Source: Hyunsoonleella ulvae (GTDB taxonomy: Bacteria; Bacteroidota; Bacteroidia; Flavobacteriales; Flavobacteriaceae). From it: a stretch of 64,000 nt of DNA. Made by a program: the position numbers and the translations under genes. The DNA lies in the NCBI RefSeq assembly GCF_016827605.1, contig NZ_JAEPJQ010000005.1, forward strand, positions 238,738 through 302,737, in the 5' to 3' direction. The notes under the pieces are model-generated. The model was not told the origin of the DNA. It ran no database searches and saw only the letters and a list, made by a program, of their open reading frames with translations. Positions 26,808-35,381 of the stretch are shown one piece after another. The stretch's first letter is position 1; every line of letters starts with the position of its first letter.

Positions 26808-27821
26808 ATGCAAATCAACGACAAATCTGGCTCAATAGACTACCAAGCCGCACCTAAGCGATATGAAACCATGACTTATAAAAGAACAGGTGATAGCGGT
26901 GTGCTCCTACCTGCTATTTCACTGGGTTTATGGCATAATTTTGGTTTTGTAGACAGCATTCAAAATGCTAGGGATATCTTGCATTGTGCTTTTGATTTAG
27001 GTATTACGCATTTTGATTTAGCAAATAACTATGGGCCGCCTTATGGTTCTGCTGAAGAAAATTTTGGCACCATTTTCAAAAAAGATTTTAGATCTTACAG
27101 AGATGAATTGTTTATAGCCACTAAAGCTGGTTTTGATATGTGGCCAGGACCTTATGGCAATTGGGGTTCAAGAAAGTACTTAATGGCAAGCTTAGACCAG
27201 AGCTTAAAGCGAATGGCATTGGACTATGTTGATGTATTTTACCACCATAGGCCAGATCCTGAAACACCTCTAGAAGAAACCATGGGAGCCCTAACCGATA
27301 TTGTTCGTCAAGGCAAGGCTTTATATGTGGCCATCTCTAACTACAAACCTAAAGAAACGCAAAGGGCTGCAGAACTTTTAAAAGCATCCAACACACCATT
27401 TATATTACATCAAGCACGATATTCAATGCTTGATCGCTGGATTGAAGATGACCTTTTAAATACTCTTGAAGCTAATGGCGTAGGATGTATAACGTTCTCT
27501 CCTCTAGCGCAAGGTATGCTAACTGATAAATATTTAAATGGTATCCCCAAAGATTCTAGGGCAGCCAAAAACATGACATACTTGGATGCTGAAACCGTAA
27601 AAAACAACCTTGATAAGATTAAGAAATTAAATGAGATTGCGCAAAAAAGGAGGCAAAAACTATCGCAAATGGCGATTGCTTGGATTTTAAGGCATAAACA
27701 AGTAGCTTCCGTTTTAATTGGTGCGAGTTCAGCAAATCAATTAAAAGAAAATGTAAAGGCCTTGGATAATTTGAGTTTTACGGATGAGGAGCTGAAATTA
27801 ATTGATGAGGCTATTGGCTAG
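26808..27821 (+). CDS. aldo/keto reductase, YghZ-like
   Basis: A 337-residue TIM-barrel oxidoreductase using NADPH. It has the active-site segment THFDLANNYGPPYGSAEENFG (Asp/Tyr) around residues 63-83, the FIATKAGFDMWPGPYG lysine strand and the cofactor loop IGASSANQLKENVKAL near 305-320. It resembles L-glyceraldehyde-3-phosphate reductase (YghZ/GpR) and the potassium-channel beta subunit group. It ends four bases inside the convergent next gene. Confidence 0.92.
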   Translation: MQINDKSGSIDYQAAPKRYETMTYKRTGDSGVLLPAISLGLWHNFGFVDSIQNARDILHCAFDLGITHFDLANNYGPPYGSAEENFGTIFKKDFRSYRDELFIATKAGFDMWPGPYGNWGSRKYLMASLDQSLKRMALDYVDVFYHHRPDPETPLEETMGALTDIVRQGKALYVAISNYKPKETQRAAELLKASNTPFILHQARYSMLDRWIEDDLLNTLEANGVGCITFSPLAQGMLTDKYLNGIPKDSRAAKNMTYLDAETVKNNLDKIKKLNEIAQKRRQKLSQMAIAWILRHKQVASVLIGASSANQLKENVKALDNLSFTDEELKLIDEAIG

Positions 27822-28123
27822 TTTGAATGGAAAAAATTATTCTCATTCTTTTTTAGCTTTCTTATCATCCAAACAATATGAGTAATGAGAGTCATAAAAG
27901 TTCCAAACATCCAAAATATCAAAAGAATTCCTAAGATTGGTAATCCACAGTTTTTAATCGTTTCTGTTTTTTCTGGGTAAAAAAAATCTGGAAATATAAA
28001 ATAGTGACCTCCTAGAATAAGCAAGAAAATGAGAATAATTGGAATTCGAACTTTAAGCTTTTCAAATAAAAGATAAATCAAAAATTGTAAAAAAGAGACA
28101 GATATTATAAATAGTAAAATCAC
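27818..28123 (-). CDS. small membrane protein, unknown function
   Basis: A 101-residue protein with hydrophobic helices at about 1-20, 27-46 and 62-88 and a Lys/His-rich C-terminus (RKLKKNENNFFHSN). It overlaps the preceding exported-protein gene by four bases (ATGA), which supports co-translation, and its end overlaps the convergent aldo/keto reductase stop by four bases. No family recognised. Confidence 0.6.
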   Translation of the reverse strand: MILLFIISVSFLQFLIYLLFEKLKVRIPIILIFLLILGGHYFIFPDFFYPEKTETIKNCGLPILGILLIFWMFGTFMTLITHIVWMIRKLKKNENNFFHSN

Positions 28124-28794
28124 TCCTTAACAATTACAACCGTAACCTTAATACCAGCTGCAAGCGCCCAAACTTTACTTGAAATTCTTTTATCGTTCTC
28201 ATCTAGAATACGGTATTCGGCAGTATTTGGCCCAGAAGCCCCCGTATTTATAGCTTGGAAGACAATTTCGTTTAAACCATCTTTTAAATCCAGTTTAAAT
28301 CCGCTAAAACCTTGCGTTAAATATGCTCTTTGTTCTATAATATCTCCATTCACATAAACACGTAATAGATCCCCATCAATCGCAGAATAATCCCTGTAGA
28401 GAATTCTCAAAAATTTTGATGTTGTTTTGTAATCCCCCCAGTAAGCATCTTCTTTTAAACCAGCATTCTCACCATGACCTTCTGGCAATAATGTCTTTTC
28501 TATCTTTTCTAGCTTTTTTGTATGCAATTCCCCAGGATTACCAAACTCCTCTTGTGGAAACATAGAGAATTCTTTTTTAGGCAATTCTAGTTTACCAACT
28601 ATTTTTGGAGATTTAACACCGCTTAACTGATCGTTAGGCTTTATTTTTTCAGGAGCTATTTTTTTACTATCCGTAGAATCCTTTGGTGCTTCAATAGCAG
28701 GAATAATTGTCCCTGATTTCTTTCTAGAATCAATTTGGGCATTTGCAGTTGCTGCAAAAACAACACATATTATAAAAGTAATTACAAATCTCAT
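28120..28794 (-). CDS. exported protein of unknown function
   Basis: A 224-residue protein starting MRFVITFIICVVFAATANAQ at 28794, a clean signal peptide; an upstream in-frame ATG at 28845 would bury it. Residues 25-75 are charged and Pro/Lys-rich, and the C-terminal half is beta-rich with GDLLRVYVNGD and GFKLDLKDGLNEIVFQA. Proteins of this type occur in flavobacteria without known role. It is divergent from the micro-ORF cluster, with 268 bases between their starts. Confidence 0.72.
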   Translation of the reverse strand: MRFVITFIICVVFAATANAQIDSRKKSGTIIPAIEAPKDSTDSKKIAPEKIKPNDQLSGVKSPKIVGKLELPKKEFSMFPQEEFGNPGELHTKKLEKIEKTLLPEGHGENAGLKEDAYWGDYKTTSKFLRILYRDYSAIDGDLLRVYVNGDIIEQRAYLTQGFSGFKLDLKDGLNEIVFQAINTGASGPNTAEYRILDENDKRISSKVWALAAGIKVTVVIVKE

Positions 28795-29062
28795 ATTACA
28801 AATTAGCTTCAATATAAAGCCATACATCCTAAAACTATACCCCAAAGATATTTAATATCTTAAAACGTAATTCAATAACCTTATATTTTATAACTATTTA
28901 ACAATAACTATACCTAAATAGTCTTTTTACACCCCTTATCCTTTCTTAAAACATATAAATCTGTTAAAATTTGTTAATTTATTACTTTGTTATACATAGT
29001 ACTGTAACAAAAATAATCTCATGTCGTCTATTAAGTATAAATCAATCAAAAAACGAAAAATC

Positions 29063-29149
29063 ATGAGAACTTTAAACAGTAACCAATTAACAGAAACTTT
29101 AAGCAATACAAAGTCTAACAAATGGAACAACAAAAGACGTTACAGATAA
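29063..29149 (+). CDS. micro-ORF A, 28 residues, paralogue of micro-ORF B
   Basis: An ATG-started 28-codon ORF. The peptide begins MRTLNSNQLTET and ends WNNKRRYR. It shares 19 of 28 residues with micro-ORF B, and at least five conserved codons differ only synonymously (AAC/AAT, AAG/AAA, AGA/AGG, CGT/CGC, TAC/TAT), which is the signature of selection on the peptide rather than on DNA or RNA. A motif ATCAATCAAAAAA lies upstream in both. An in-frame ATG at 29021 would extend it, but the paralogue has no such extension. Strongly basic C-terminus, no signal peptide. Function unknown. Confidence 0.65.
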   Translation: MRTLNSNQLTETLSNTKSNKWNNKRRYR

Positions 29150-29195
29150 CTCTTAATTCATCAAATTAATTTATCAATCAAAAAAAACATCAATT

Positions 29196-29282
29196 ATGAG
29201 AACTTTAAACACGAATCAAGTAACAGAAACTTTTAATGGAACAAAAATTAAACTGTGGAACAGTAAAAGGCGCTATAGATAA
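29196..29282 (+). CDS. micro-ORF B, 28 residues, paralogue of micro-ORF A
   Basis: A 28-codon ORF whose peptide begins MRTLNTNQVTET and ends LWNSKRRYR. It follows micro-ORF A after 46 bases and has the same length, the same first five and last five residues, and the same Trp position. The upstream ATCAATCAAAAAA element is also repeated. It is very likely the product of a tandem duplication with both copies kept under constraint. No function is known to me. Confidence 0.65.
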   Translation: MRTLNTNQVTETFNGTKIKLWNSKRRYR

Positions 29283-29323
29283 GTAGTGCCTCTACTCCAC
29301 CTGTCATCAAAAAAACAATCAAA

Positions 29324-29455
29324 ATGCGAACAGTTATTAAAATACCAAACCACCTTAAAAACATTACAGAAGAAAATTTGTTTATACACAAGCGTATGCT
29401 AAGTTTTAAGGCTAATCAAAACACATGGAAACATGTGCACCACAACATGCGCTAG
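29324..29455 (+). CDS. micro-ORF C, 43 residues, distantly similar
   Basis: A 43-codon ORF starting MRTVIKIPNHL, with a Trp eight residues before a basic end (TWKHVHHNMR). The MRT start, the upstream ATCAAAAAAACAATCAAA element, the NxTW segment and the basic tail recall micro-ORFs A and B, but the middle differs. It lies 41 bases after B and 66 bases before the ExbD-like gene in the same direction. Whether it is translated is uncertain. Confidence 0.5.
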   Translation: MRTVIKIPNHLKNITEENLFIHKRMLSFKANQNTWKHVHHNMR

Positions 29456-29521
29456 AAGTATGGCATCGTTTTATGGTATTGTTTTTGTGATTTAAGATTA
29501 CTTAACAATAACGCAAAAATC

Positions 29522-30085
29522 ATGAGACGAACAAAAGAACACCCAGAAGTAAATGCGGGATCTATGGCAGATATCGCATTTTTATTATTAATTTTTTTCT
29601 TAGTAACAGCAGTAATTCCCAAAGATCAAGGTATTTACAGAAAATTACCAAAAGAATGCCCTCCAGGGGAAGATTGCAATATCCCCATTCCTGATAGGAA
29701 CATCTTAAAAATTGCCATCAACTCAAAAAACGAAGTAATGATGGATGATAAAATTGTTAAGGTAGCCGAGGTTAAAGATATAGCCAGAACTTTTATTGAT
29801 AATAATGGAGATGGCAGTTGTACTTATTGTAATGGTAGTAAAATAGCTACCTTATCAGACAACCCAAGTAAAGCCATAATTTCTTTACAATCTGATAGAA
29901 ATGCGAATTACAATCAATTTATTGAAGTACAAGACGAATTAACCAAAGCTTACTTTGAACTCAGGAAAGCGTATTGCGACAACGTTTTAAAACGTCCTCT
30001 TGATAAATTAACAAAATTAGAATTACAAGAAGTTAAGGATGCCTACCCCTTTATTCTTTCTGAAGCAGAAACCAGAACACATTAA
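29522..30085 (+). CDS. ExbD/TolR-family biopolymer transport protein
   Basis: A 187-residue protein with a single N-terminal membrane helix (about 17-36, SMADIAFLLLIFFLVTAVIP) carrying the conserved membrane Asp17 of ExbD, and a periplasmic domain with an inserted Cys-containing stretch (CPPGEDCNIP, TYCNGS). ExbD works with ExbB to use the proton motive force for TonB-dependent transport; no ExbB is next to this gene, so it probably joins a complex encoded elsewhere. It ends four bases inside the convergent E1 gene. It follows three micro-ORFs. Confidence 0.88.
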   Translation: MRRTKEHPEVNAGSMADIAFLLLIFFLVTAVIPKDQGIYRKLPKECPPGEDCNIPIPDRNILKIAINSKNEVMMDDKIVKVAEVKDIARTFIDNNGDGSCTYCNGSKIATLSDNPSKAIISLQSDRNANYNQFIEVQDELTKAYFELRKAYCDNVLKRPLDKLTKLELQEVKDAYPFILSEAETRTH

Positions 30086-32085
30086 TACGACAAAAGTGCA
30101 TTTAGTGCTTTTTCAAACCTATCTTTAGGTAAATATTGATCTTCTAGTGCTTTGGCAAAGGGAATTGGAGTTTCTAAACTCGCTACTCTTTTTACCGGAG
30201 CATCTAGATATTCAAAACAATTTTCCATAATACCTGCAGAGATATCACTGGCAAGTCCACCAAACAAAGAGTCCTCTTGAAGGATAATTACCTTGCCTGT
30301 TTTTCTAATAGAGTTATAAATGGTTTCTGTATCTAGAGGTTGAAGCGTTCTTAAATCGATAACATCAGCAGATAACTCTGGATATTTATTTATAGTATCC
30401 AATACCCAATGCACACCTGCACCATAACTAATAATTGTAATTTCATTTCCGGTCTTTATTAAGTTAGCTTTTCCAAACGGCAATGTGTAATAGTCTGCTG
30501 GCACCTCTTGCTTAATACTTCTATATAATCCTTTATGCTCAAAAAACAATACGGGATTAGGATCATTAATAGCTGTATGTAATAAGCCTTTAGCATCATA
30601 TGGAAAAGCAGGATATACTACCTTTAAACCTGGTGTTTTAGTAAACCAGGCTTCATTAGTTTGTGAGTGAAACGGGCCAGCACCAACTCCACCACCACAA
30701 GGCATCCGTATCACAACATCCGCATGCTGCCCCCAACGATAATGCGACTTGGCTAAATAATTCACGATTGGATTAAATCCTGAAGACACAAAATCGGCAA
30801 ATTGCATTTCTACAACGCTTTTCATTCCTGCTATGGATAAGCCCATAGCTGTTTCAACAATTGCTGATTCACAAATGGGTGTATTGCGCACCCGTTCTTT
30901 CCCAAATTGTTCAACAAAACCTTCAGTAATTTTAAAAACTCCACCGTACTCCGCTACATCTTGCCCCATAATTACAAGATCTTCGTGACGTTCCATACTT
31001 TGTCTCAACCCTTCGGAAACAGCATCAATAAACCTAATCTCTTCAGTGTTTGAATTTGATGTAACTTGTTTATAATCATGCTTTTTAAATACATCACTTA
31101 ACTCATTAGTTGCATTAATATCTATTTCATTTTCATTAAAGGCGACCTCTAAGTGCTGGTTAATCTCTGAAGTAATATTTGAAATAATATCTGCCTTTTG
31201 CGAGGCGTTTAAAATACCTTCGGCTTCCAAAAAGCTTTCAAAATTCGAAATAGGATCTTTTCCTTTCCATTCTTCTAAAAGCGCATCTGGAACATATTTT
31301 GTGCCACTGGATTCTTCGTGCCCTCGCATTCTAAAAGTCTTAAACTCTAGTAAAATTGGTCTAGGTGTTTTACGTATACTTTCAGCTAACGCCTTTACTT
31401 TTGTGAAAACCTCTATAATGTTATTACCATCAATACGGTGCGATTCCATACCATACCCTAAGCTCCTGTCAGCTAAATTCTCACAATTGTACTGCTCAGA
31501 AGTTGGTGTAGAAAGTCCGTAACCATTATTTTCAATACAAAACAAAACGGGTAGTTGCCATACAGAAGCCACATTTAACGCCTCATGAAAATCGCCTTCG
31601 CTAGTTCCTCCTTCTCCGGTAAACACAGCTGTTACCTCATTTTTATCTTTCAGTTTTGCTGCCAAGGCAATTCCATCAGCAACACCTAATTGTGGTCCCA
31701 AATGCGAAATCATACCAACAATTTTATACTGTTGAGTGCCAAAGTGAAATGAACGATCCCTGCCTTTTGTAAACCCTGAAGCCTTACCTTGCCACTGTGC
31801 AAACAAACGGTACAACGGCACCTTTCTAGTGGTAAATACCCCAAGATTTCTGTGCATTGGTAAAATATATTCATGGTTATCTAGAGCCATTGTCACACCT
31901 ACAGCTATAGCTTCTTGCCCTATGCCAGAAAACCACTTACTTATTTTACCCTGCCTTAAAAGCACCAACATCTTTTCCTCAATAAGCCTAGGCTTAAGCA
32001 TATTCATGTATAAATCTAAAAGTATTTCGGCATCTAATTCCAATGTTGAAAACTTCATTTTAGATACAGGCTTTGAGCTTTTCAT
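30082..32085 (-). CDS. fused 2-oxoacid dehydrogenase E1 alpha/beta
   Basis: A 667-residue thiamin-diphosphate enzyme that decarboxylates a 2-oxo acid and passes the acyl group to lipoyl-E2. The alpha half (about 1-330) has the ThDP motif GEGGTSEGDF...ENNGYGLST and the phosphorylation-loop-like RMRGHEESSGT; the beta half (about 345-667) has IMGQDVAEYGGVFKIT and RVRNTPICESAIVETAMG. Fused E1 is typical of Bacteroidota branched-chain/pyruvate-type dehydrogenases; the substrate is most likely a branched-chain 2-oxo acid, but this is inferred. Divergent from the 2OG oxygenase. Confidence 0.92.
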   Translation of the reverse strand: MKSSKPVSKMKFSTLELDAEILLDLYMNMLKPRLIEEKMLVLLRQGKISKWFSGIGQEAIAVGVTMALDNHEYILPMHRNLGVFTTRKVPLYRLFAQWQGKASGFTKGRDRSFHFGTQQYKIVGMISHLGPQLGVADGIALAAKLKDKNEVTAVFTGEGGTSEGDFHEALNVASVWQLPVLFCIENNGYGLSTPTSEQYNCENLADRSLGYGMESHRIDGNNIIEVFTKVKALAESIRKTPRPILLEFKTFRMRGHEESSGTKYVPDALLEEWKGKDPISNFESFLEAEGILNASQKADIISNITSEINQHLEVAFNENEIDINATNELSDVFKKHDYKQVTSNSNTEEIRFIDAVSEGLRQSMERHEDLVIMGQDVAEYGGVFKITEGFVEQFGKERVRNTPICESAIVETAMGLSIAGMKSVVEMQFADFVSSGFNPIVNYLAKSHYRWGQHADVVIRMPCGGGVGAGPFHSQTNEAWFTKTPGLKVVYPAFPYDAKGLLHTAINDPNPVLFFEHKGLYRSIKQEVPADYYTLPFGKANLIKTGNEITIISYGAGVHWVLDTINKYPELSADVIDLRTLQPLDTETIYNSIRKTGKVIILQEDSLFGGLASDISAGIMENCFEYLDAPVKRVASLETPIPFAKALEDQYLPKDRFEKALNALLSY

Positions 32086-32107
32086 AAAAAGAGCGGTTAA
32101 ACTTTAT

Positions 32108-32115
32108 CAAATATA
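32108..32115 (-). promoter_or_regulatory. flavobacterial -7 element before the E1 gene
   Basis: The minus strand reads TATATTTG, 22 bases before the ATG at 32085. Confidence 0.5.
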
Positions 32116-32182
32116 ACTTAATCTCATTTTATTAATATAAAAATTGCACATATTTCAATAAATAAACAACAGATTGTTTTTG

Positions 32183-32190
32183 TACATTTG
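32183..32190 (+). promoter_or_regulatory. flavobacterial -7 element before the 2OG oxygenase
   Basis: TACATTTG lies 27 bases before the ATG at 32218. The in-frame TTG at 32188 falls inside this element, so it is not the start. Confidence 0.55.
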
Positions 32191-32217
32191 TTTATATCAC
32201 AATTCAAACTTAAAAGA

Positions 32218-33168
32218 ATGAATAGCATCCCTAGTGTAGATTTACGCGACTTTATTTCTAGCGATACCATAAAAAAGCAAAAGTTTGTGAATGCCATCGG
32301 CAAGGCATACGAGGAGATTGGTTTTGTAGCACTTAAAGGACACTTTTTAGATGATACCTTAGTTGAAAATTTATATAATGAAGTAAAAAACTTTTTTGAT
32401 TTACCTGTAGAAATAAAACAGAAATACGAAATTCCTGAAATTGCAGGACAACGCGGATACGTTTCTTTTGGAAAAGAAAGTGCTAAAGGCAAAAAGGAAG
32501 GGGATTTAAAAGAGTTTTGGCACTTTGGCCAATATATTGACGAAAATGAAAGAGATAAATACGATTACCCTGAAAATGTTGAGGTTAAAGAGCTCCCCCG
32601 TTTTAATGAAGTAGGTAAAAAAACATACCAAATGCTTGAAAAAACAGCAAAATATGTACTACGAGCTTTGGCTTTACATCTCAACTTGAATGAAACATAT
32701 TTTGATGATTACATACAAAATGGCAACTCCATCTTAAGACCAATTCACTACCCGCCTATTAAAGAAGAGCCTAAAGAAGCTGTTCGTGCTGCTGCACATG
32801 GCGACATTAATCTAATAACTTTGTTAATGGGAGCACAAGGTCGTGGTTTACAGGTACAAAACCATAAAGGCGAATGGATAGATGCTATTGCCCAGCCAGA
32901 CGAAGTAATGATTAATGTTGGGGATATGCTATCTAGACATACCAATAACAAATTAAAATCTACCATACACCGAGTGGTAAACCCTCCAAAAGAACTTTGG
33001 GGAACTTCCCGATATTCCATTCCGTTTTTTATGCACCCAGTAAGCGACATGAAGCTTGATGTACTCGAGAATTGTATTGACGAAAACACTCCAAAACAAT
33101 TTGAGGATATTACAGCGGGAGAATTTTTAACAGAACGTTTAATTGAATTAGGACTTATTAAAAAGTAA
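32218..33168 (+). CDS. isopenicillin N synthase-like 2OG-Fe(II) oxygenase
   Basis: A 316-residue jelly-roll dioxygenase. Iron ligands are His194 and Asp196 in AAHGDINLITLL and His251 in STIHRVVNP; the 2-oxoglutarate salt bridge is the RYS motif at 265-267. The DIOX_N domain lies at about 1-110. Start at 32218 because the upstream TTG sits in the -7 element. The substrate is unknown; relatives are widespread in flavobacteria as single housekeeping genes. Confidence 0.92.
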   Translation: MNSIPSVDLRDFISSDTIKKQKFVNAIGKAYEEIGFVALKGHFLDDTLVENLYNEVKNFFDLPVEIKQKYEIPEIAGQRGYVSFGKESAKGKKEGDLKEFWHFGQYIDENERDKYDYPENVEVKELPRFNEVGKKTYQMLEKTAKYVLRALALHLNLNETYFDDYIQNGNSILRPIHYPPIKEEPKEAVRAAAHGDINLITLLMGAQGRGLQVQNHKGEWIDAIAQPDEVMINVGDMLSRHTNNKLKSTIHRVVNPPKELWGTSRYSIPFFMHPVSDMKLDVLENCIDENTPKQFEDITAGEFLTERLIELGLIKK

Positions 33169-33250
33169 ACAATTCGCAGTAGCAGTATTCAGTCAAATAT
33201 TTCTAAATAAAACTTATTGCTTACTAAATTGCAAACCGCAAACTTAAAAC

Positions 33251-33580
33251 ATGGATTTACAAGATCAACTAAAAAAACTCTTTCCTGACCACGAACCAGA
33301 AACTACAGACGATAACACTTCTGAAGATTCAAATATCTGGATGCAGGATGACCCGATAATTTGTAAATACGAAAAGCGAAAAGGAAAGCCCACAACAATT
33401 CTTGAAGGTTACACAGGAGCTACCGAAGATTTTAAAGCTTTAGCAAAAGAGATAAAAACCAAACTAAGTGTTGGTGGTAGCTTTAAAGATGACAAAATTA
33501 TAATCCAGGGCGATTATAGAGATAAAATCATGCACATTCTAAAAGAAAAAGGATTTAACGTAAAACGTGTAGGCGGATAA
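33251..33580 (+). CDS. SUI1/eIF1-family translation factor (YciH-like)
   Basis: A 109-residue protein with a charged N-terminal arm and the SUI1 fold: YEKRKGKPTTILEGYTG, LAKEIKTKLSVGGSFKDDKIIIQGDYRDKIMHILKEKGF (about 45-106). YciH-type proteins may affect start-codon choice. It is the first gene of a four-gene run ending at 36236, starting 82 bases after the 2OG oxygenase; the gap contains a short CAGT-rich repeat. Confidence 0.92.
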   Translation: MDLQDQLKKLFPDHEPETTDDNTSEDSNIWMQDDPIICKYEKRKGKPTTILEGYTGATEDFKALAKEIKTKLSVGGSFKDDKIIIQGDYRDKIMHILKEKGFNVKRVGG

Positions 33581-33583
33581 TTT

Positions 33584-34528
33584 ATGGGTAAAGAGGTTTT
33601 ACATATTACCAACGGAGGCGTATTAACGGCATATCTTAATGAACTGAAAATAGAAGGGGAAATTGTAACATGGCAGGAAATGTTATGCGAAGGCCCTACT
33701 AAGGAGGTAGTGCACTCTGATGATTTGATTGCAGCAAGACGTAAATTTTTAAAAGCTTATTACGATATTGATTTAGACCCCAATAAGATTGAAGTAGCGT
33801 TATCCCAACTAAATGAGGCGAATAAAAGATATACTGAAGTTGTGTTGTGGTTTGAATATGATTTGTTTTGTCATATCAACATGCTAGCAGTAATCAACCT
33901 GCTGAATGAAAAAAATATTACGCTTCCTGTTTATTTAGTATGTAGCGGAAGGGTTTCAGGAGCTAAAGAACTTAAAGGGTTATCAGAATTAAGTTCAGGA
34001 CAGCTCATGAAGCATTTTAAGAACAAGATACAATTATTGGATACAGACTTAGAACTCGCACGTACATTATGGAATATCTATTGTGGTGTAGATCACAATT
34101 TATTTAAACCATATATAGTAAAGTCGTCCTCCTTTAAATATTTAAGCAACTGCTTAAAAGCGCATTTAGAACGTTTCCCTGATTCTATTACAGGTCTCAA
34201 TATTCTAGAAACTAATATTTTAAAACTTATTGAAAAGAACGATATAAAATCTAAACACCATTTGTTAGGTTATGCATTAAATTACCAAGGGTTTTATGGT
34301 TATGGCGATTTGCAAATGAAACGCATTATTGACTATCTAGACCCCTTTTACACGATTTCAGATAATAGTATAGAACTCAACAGAAAAGGACATGAAACAA
34401 TCCATGGCCAACACAATGCCCTAAAAACATTAAAAAACGAGATGGTATTTGGTGGTGTAAAAAATCTAGATTTTCAATTTAGCAAATCAGAAAACAAACT
34501 TATTAAGTCGCCATTGCATGCCAATTAA
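33584..34528 (+). CDS. DUF1835 domain protein
   Basis: A 314-residue cytoplasmic protein with the DUF1835 start MGKEVLHITNGGVLTAYLNEL and the segments VTWQEMLCEGPTKE and VVLWFEYDLFCHINML. The C-terminal part (190-314) is helical with an RRK-like basic surface. Function of the domain is unknown. It starts 3 bases after the SUI1 stop and overlaps the phosphorylase gene by 11 bases, so the three are co-transcribed. Confidence 0.88.
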   Translation: MGKEVLHITNGGVLTAYLNELKIEGEIVTWQEMLCEGPTKEVVHSDDLIAARRKFLKAYYDIDLDPNKIEVALSQLNEANKRYTEVVLWFEYDLFCHINMLAVINLLNEKNITLPVYLVCSGRVSGAKELKGLSELSSGQLMKHFKNKIQLLDTDLELARTLWNIYCGVDHNLFKPYIVKSSSFKYLSNCLKAHLERFPDSITGLNILETNILKLIEKNDIKSKHHLLGYALNYQGFYGYGDLQMKRIIDYLDPFYTISDNSIELNRKGHETIHGQHNALKTLKNEMVFGGVKNLDFQFSKSENKLIKSPLHAN

Positions 34529-35381
34529 AGCTTCAGAACTTATCCTAAATCCAGATGGCAGTATTTATCATCTAAATCTTAAACCCAATGATATTGCAGA
34601 TACAATAATACTGGTGGGAGATCAAGATAGGGTAGATTTAGTAACAAAGCATTTTAACAGCATAGAATTTGAAGCCCAGAAGAGAGAGTTTAAAACCCAA
34701 ACAGGGATCATTAACGATAAAAAAGTTTCTGTAATATCTACAGGCATAGGTACCGATAATATAGATATAGTATTAAATGAGTTGGATGCCTTAGTTAATA
34801 TCGATTTTAAAACCAGAACTGTAAACAAGACGGTTAAAAGTTTAAATATCATTAGGATCGGTACTTCTGGCGCACTACAACCTGAGATTCCCATAGATAC
34901 TTTTTTAATAAGTGAATATGCCATGGACTTAAATGGCATGCTCCACTCCTATCAAATAGAAAGCATTTCGCATAAAGACATAGAAACAGCATTTATAAAC
35001 CATACAAACTGGAGTATCGCTAAAGCAAGGCCTATTGTAGTTAAGGGAGCAAAATCTCTAATATCCAAATTTGAGAGCACTTCTACATTAAAGGGACTAA
35101 CAGCTACAGCAAATGGTTTTTATGGCCCACAAGGACGCACTTTAAGATTACCGCTAGAAACCCCTTTATTAAATAAAAAAATGGATAGCTTTAATTACAA
35201 GGGCACCAAAATTACCAACTTGGAAATGGAGACTTCAGGCATCTACGGTTTATCTAATTTATTAGGGCACAATGCCATATCGCTTAATGCTATTATTGCT
35301 AACAGAGCAAACGGTACATTTAGTAAAAACCCGCTTAAAACCATAGAAAATTTAATCACTTATACCTTAGAAAGAATTTAG
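34518..35381 (+). CDS. nucleoside phosphorylase (PNP/UDP family)
   Basis: A 287-residue enzyme with the PNP/UDP phosphorylase fold. LVGDQDRVDLVTKHF (about 33-47) carries the phosphate-binding loop, ISTGIGTDNIDIVLNELD (about 74-91) the ribose region, and EMETSGIYGLSNLLGH (about 236-251) the conserved Glu-Met-Glu ribose-binding motif. It probably cleaves purine or uridine nucleosides to base and ribose-1-phosphate. It ends exactly where the binding-protein gene begins. Confidence 0.9.
   Translation: MPIKASELILNPDGSIYHLNLKPNDIADTIILVGDQDRVDLVTKHFNSIEFEAQKREFKTQTGIINDKKVSVISTGIGTDNIDIVLNELDALVNIDFKTRTVNKTVKSLNIIRIGTSGALQPEIPIDTFLISEYAMDLNGMLHSYQIESISHKDIETAFINHTNWSIAKARPIVVKGAKSLISKFESTSTLKGLTATANGFYGPQGRTLRLPLETPLLNKKMDSFNYKGTKITNLEMETSGIYGLSNLLGHNAISLNAIIANRANGTFSKNPLKTIENLITYTLERI

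Noticed and set aside
29021..29062. Upstream in-frame ATG that would lengthen micro-ORF A by 14 codons
   Set aside because: The paralogous ORF B has no matching extension, and the shared upstream element covers this part, so it is more likely untranslated leader.
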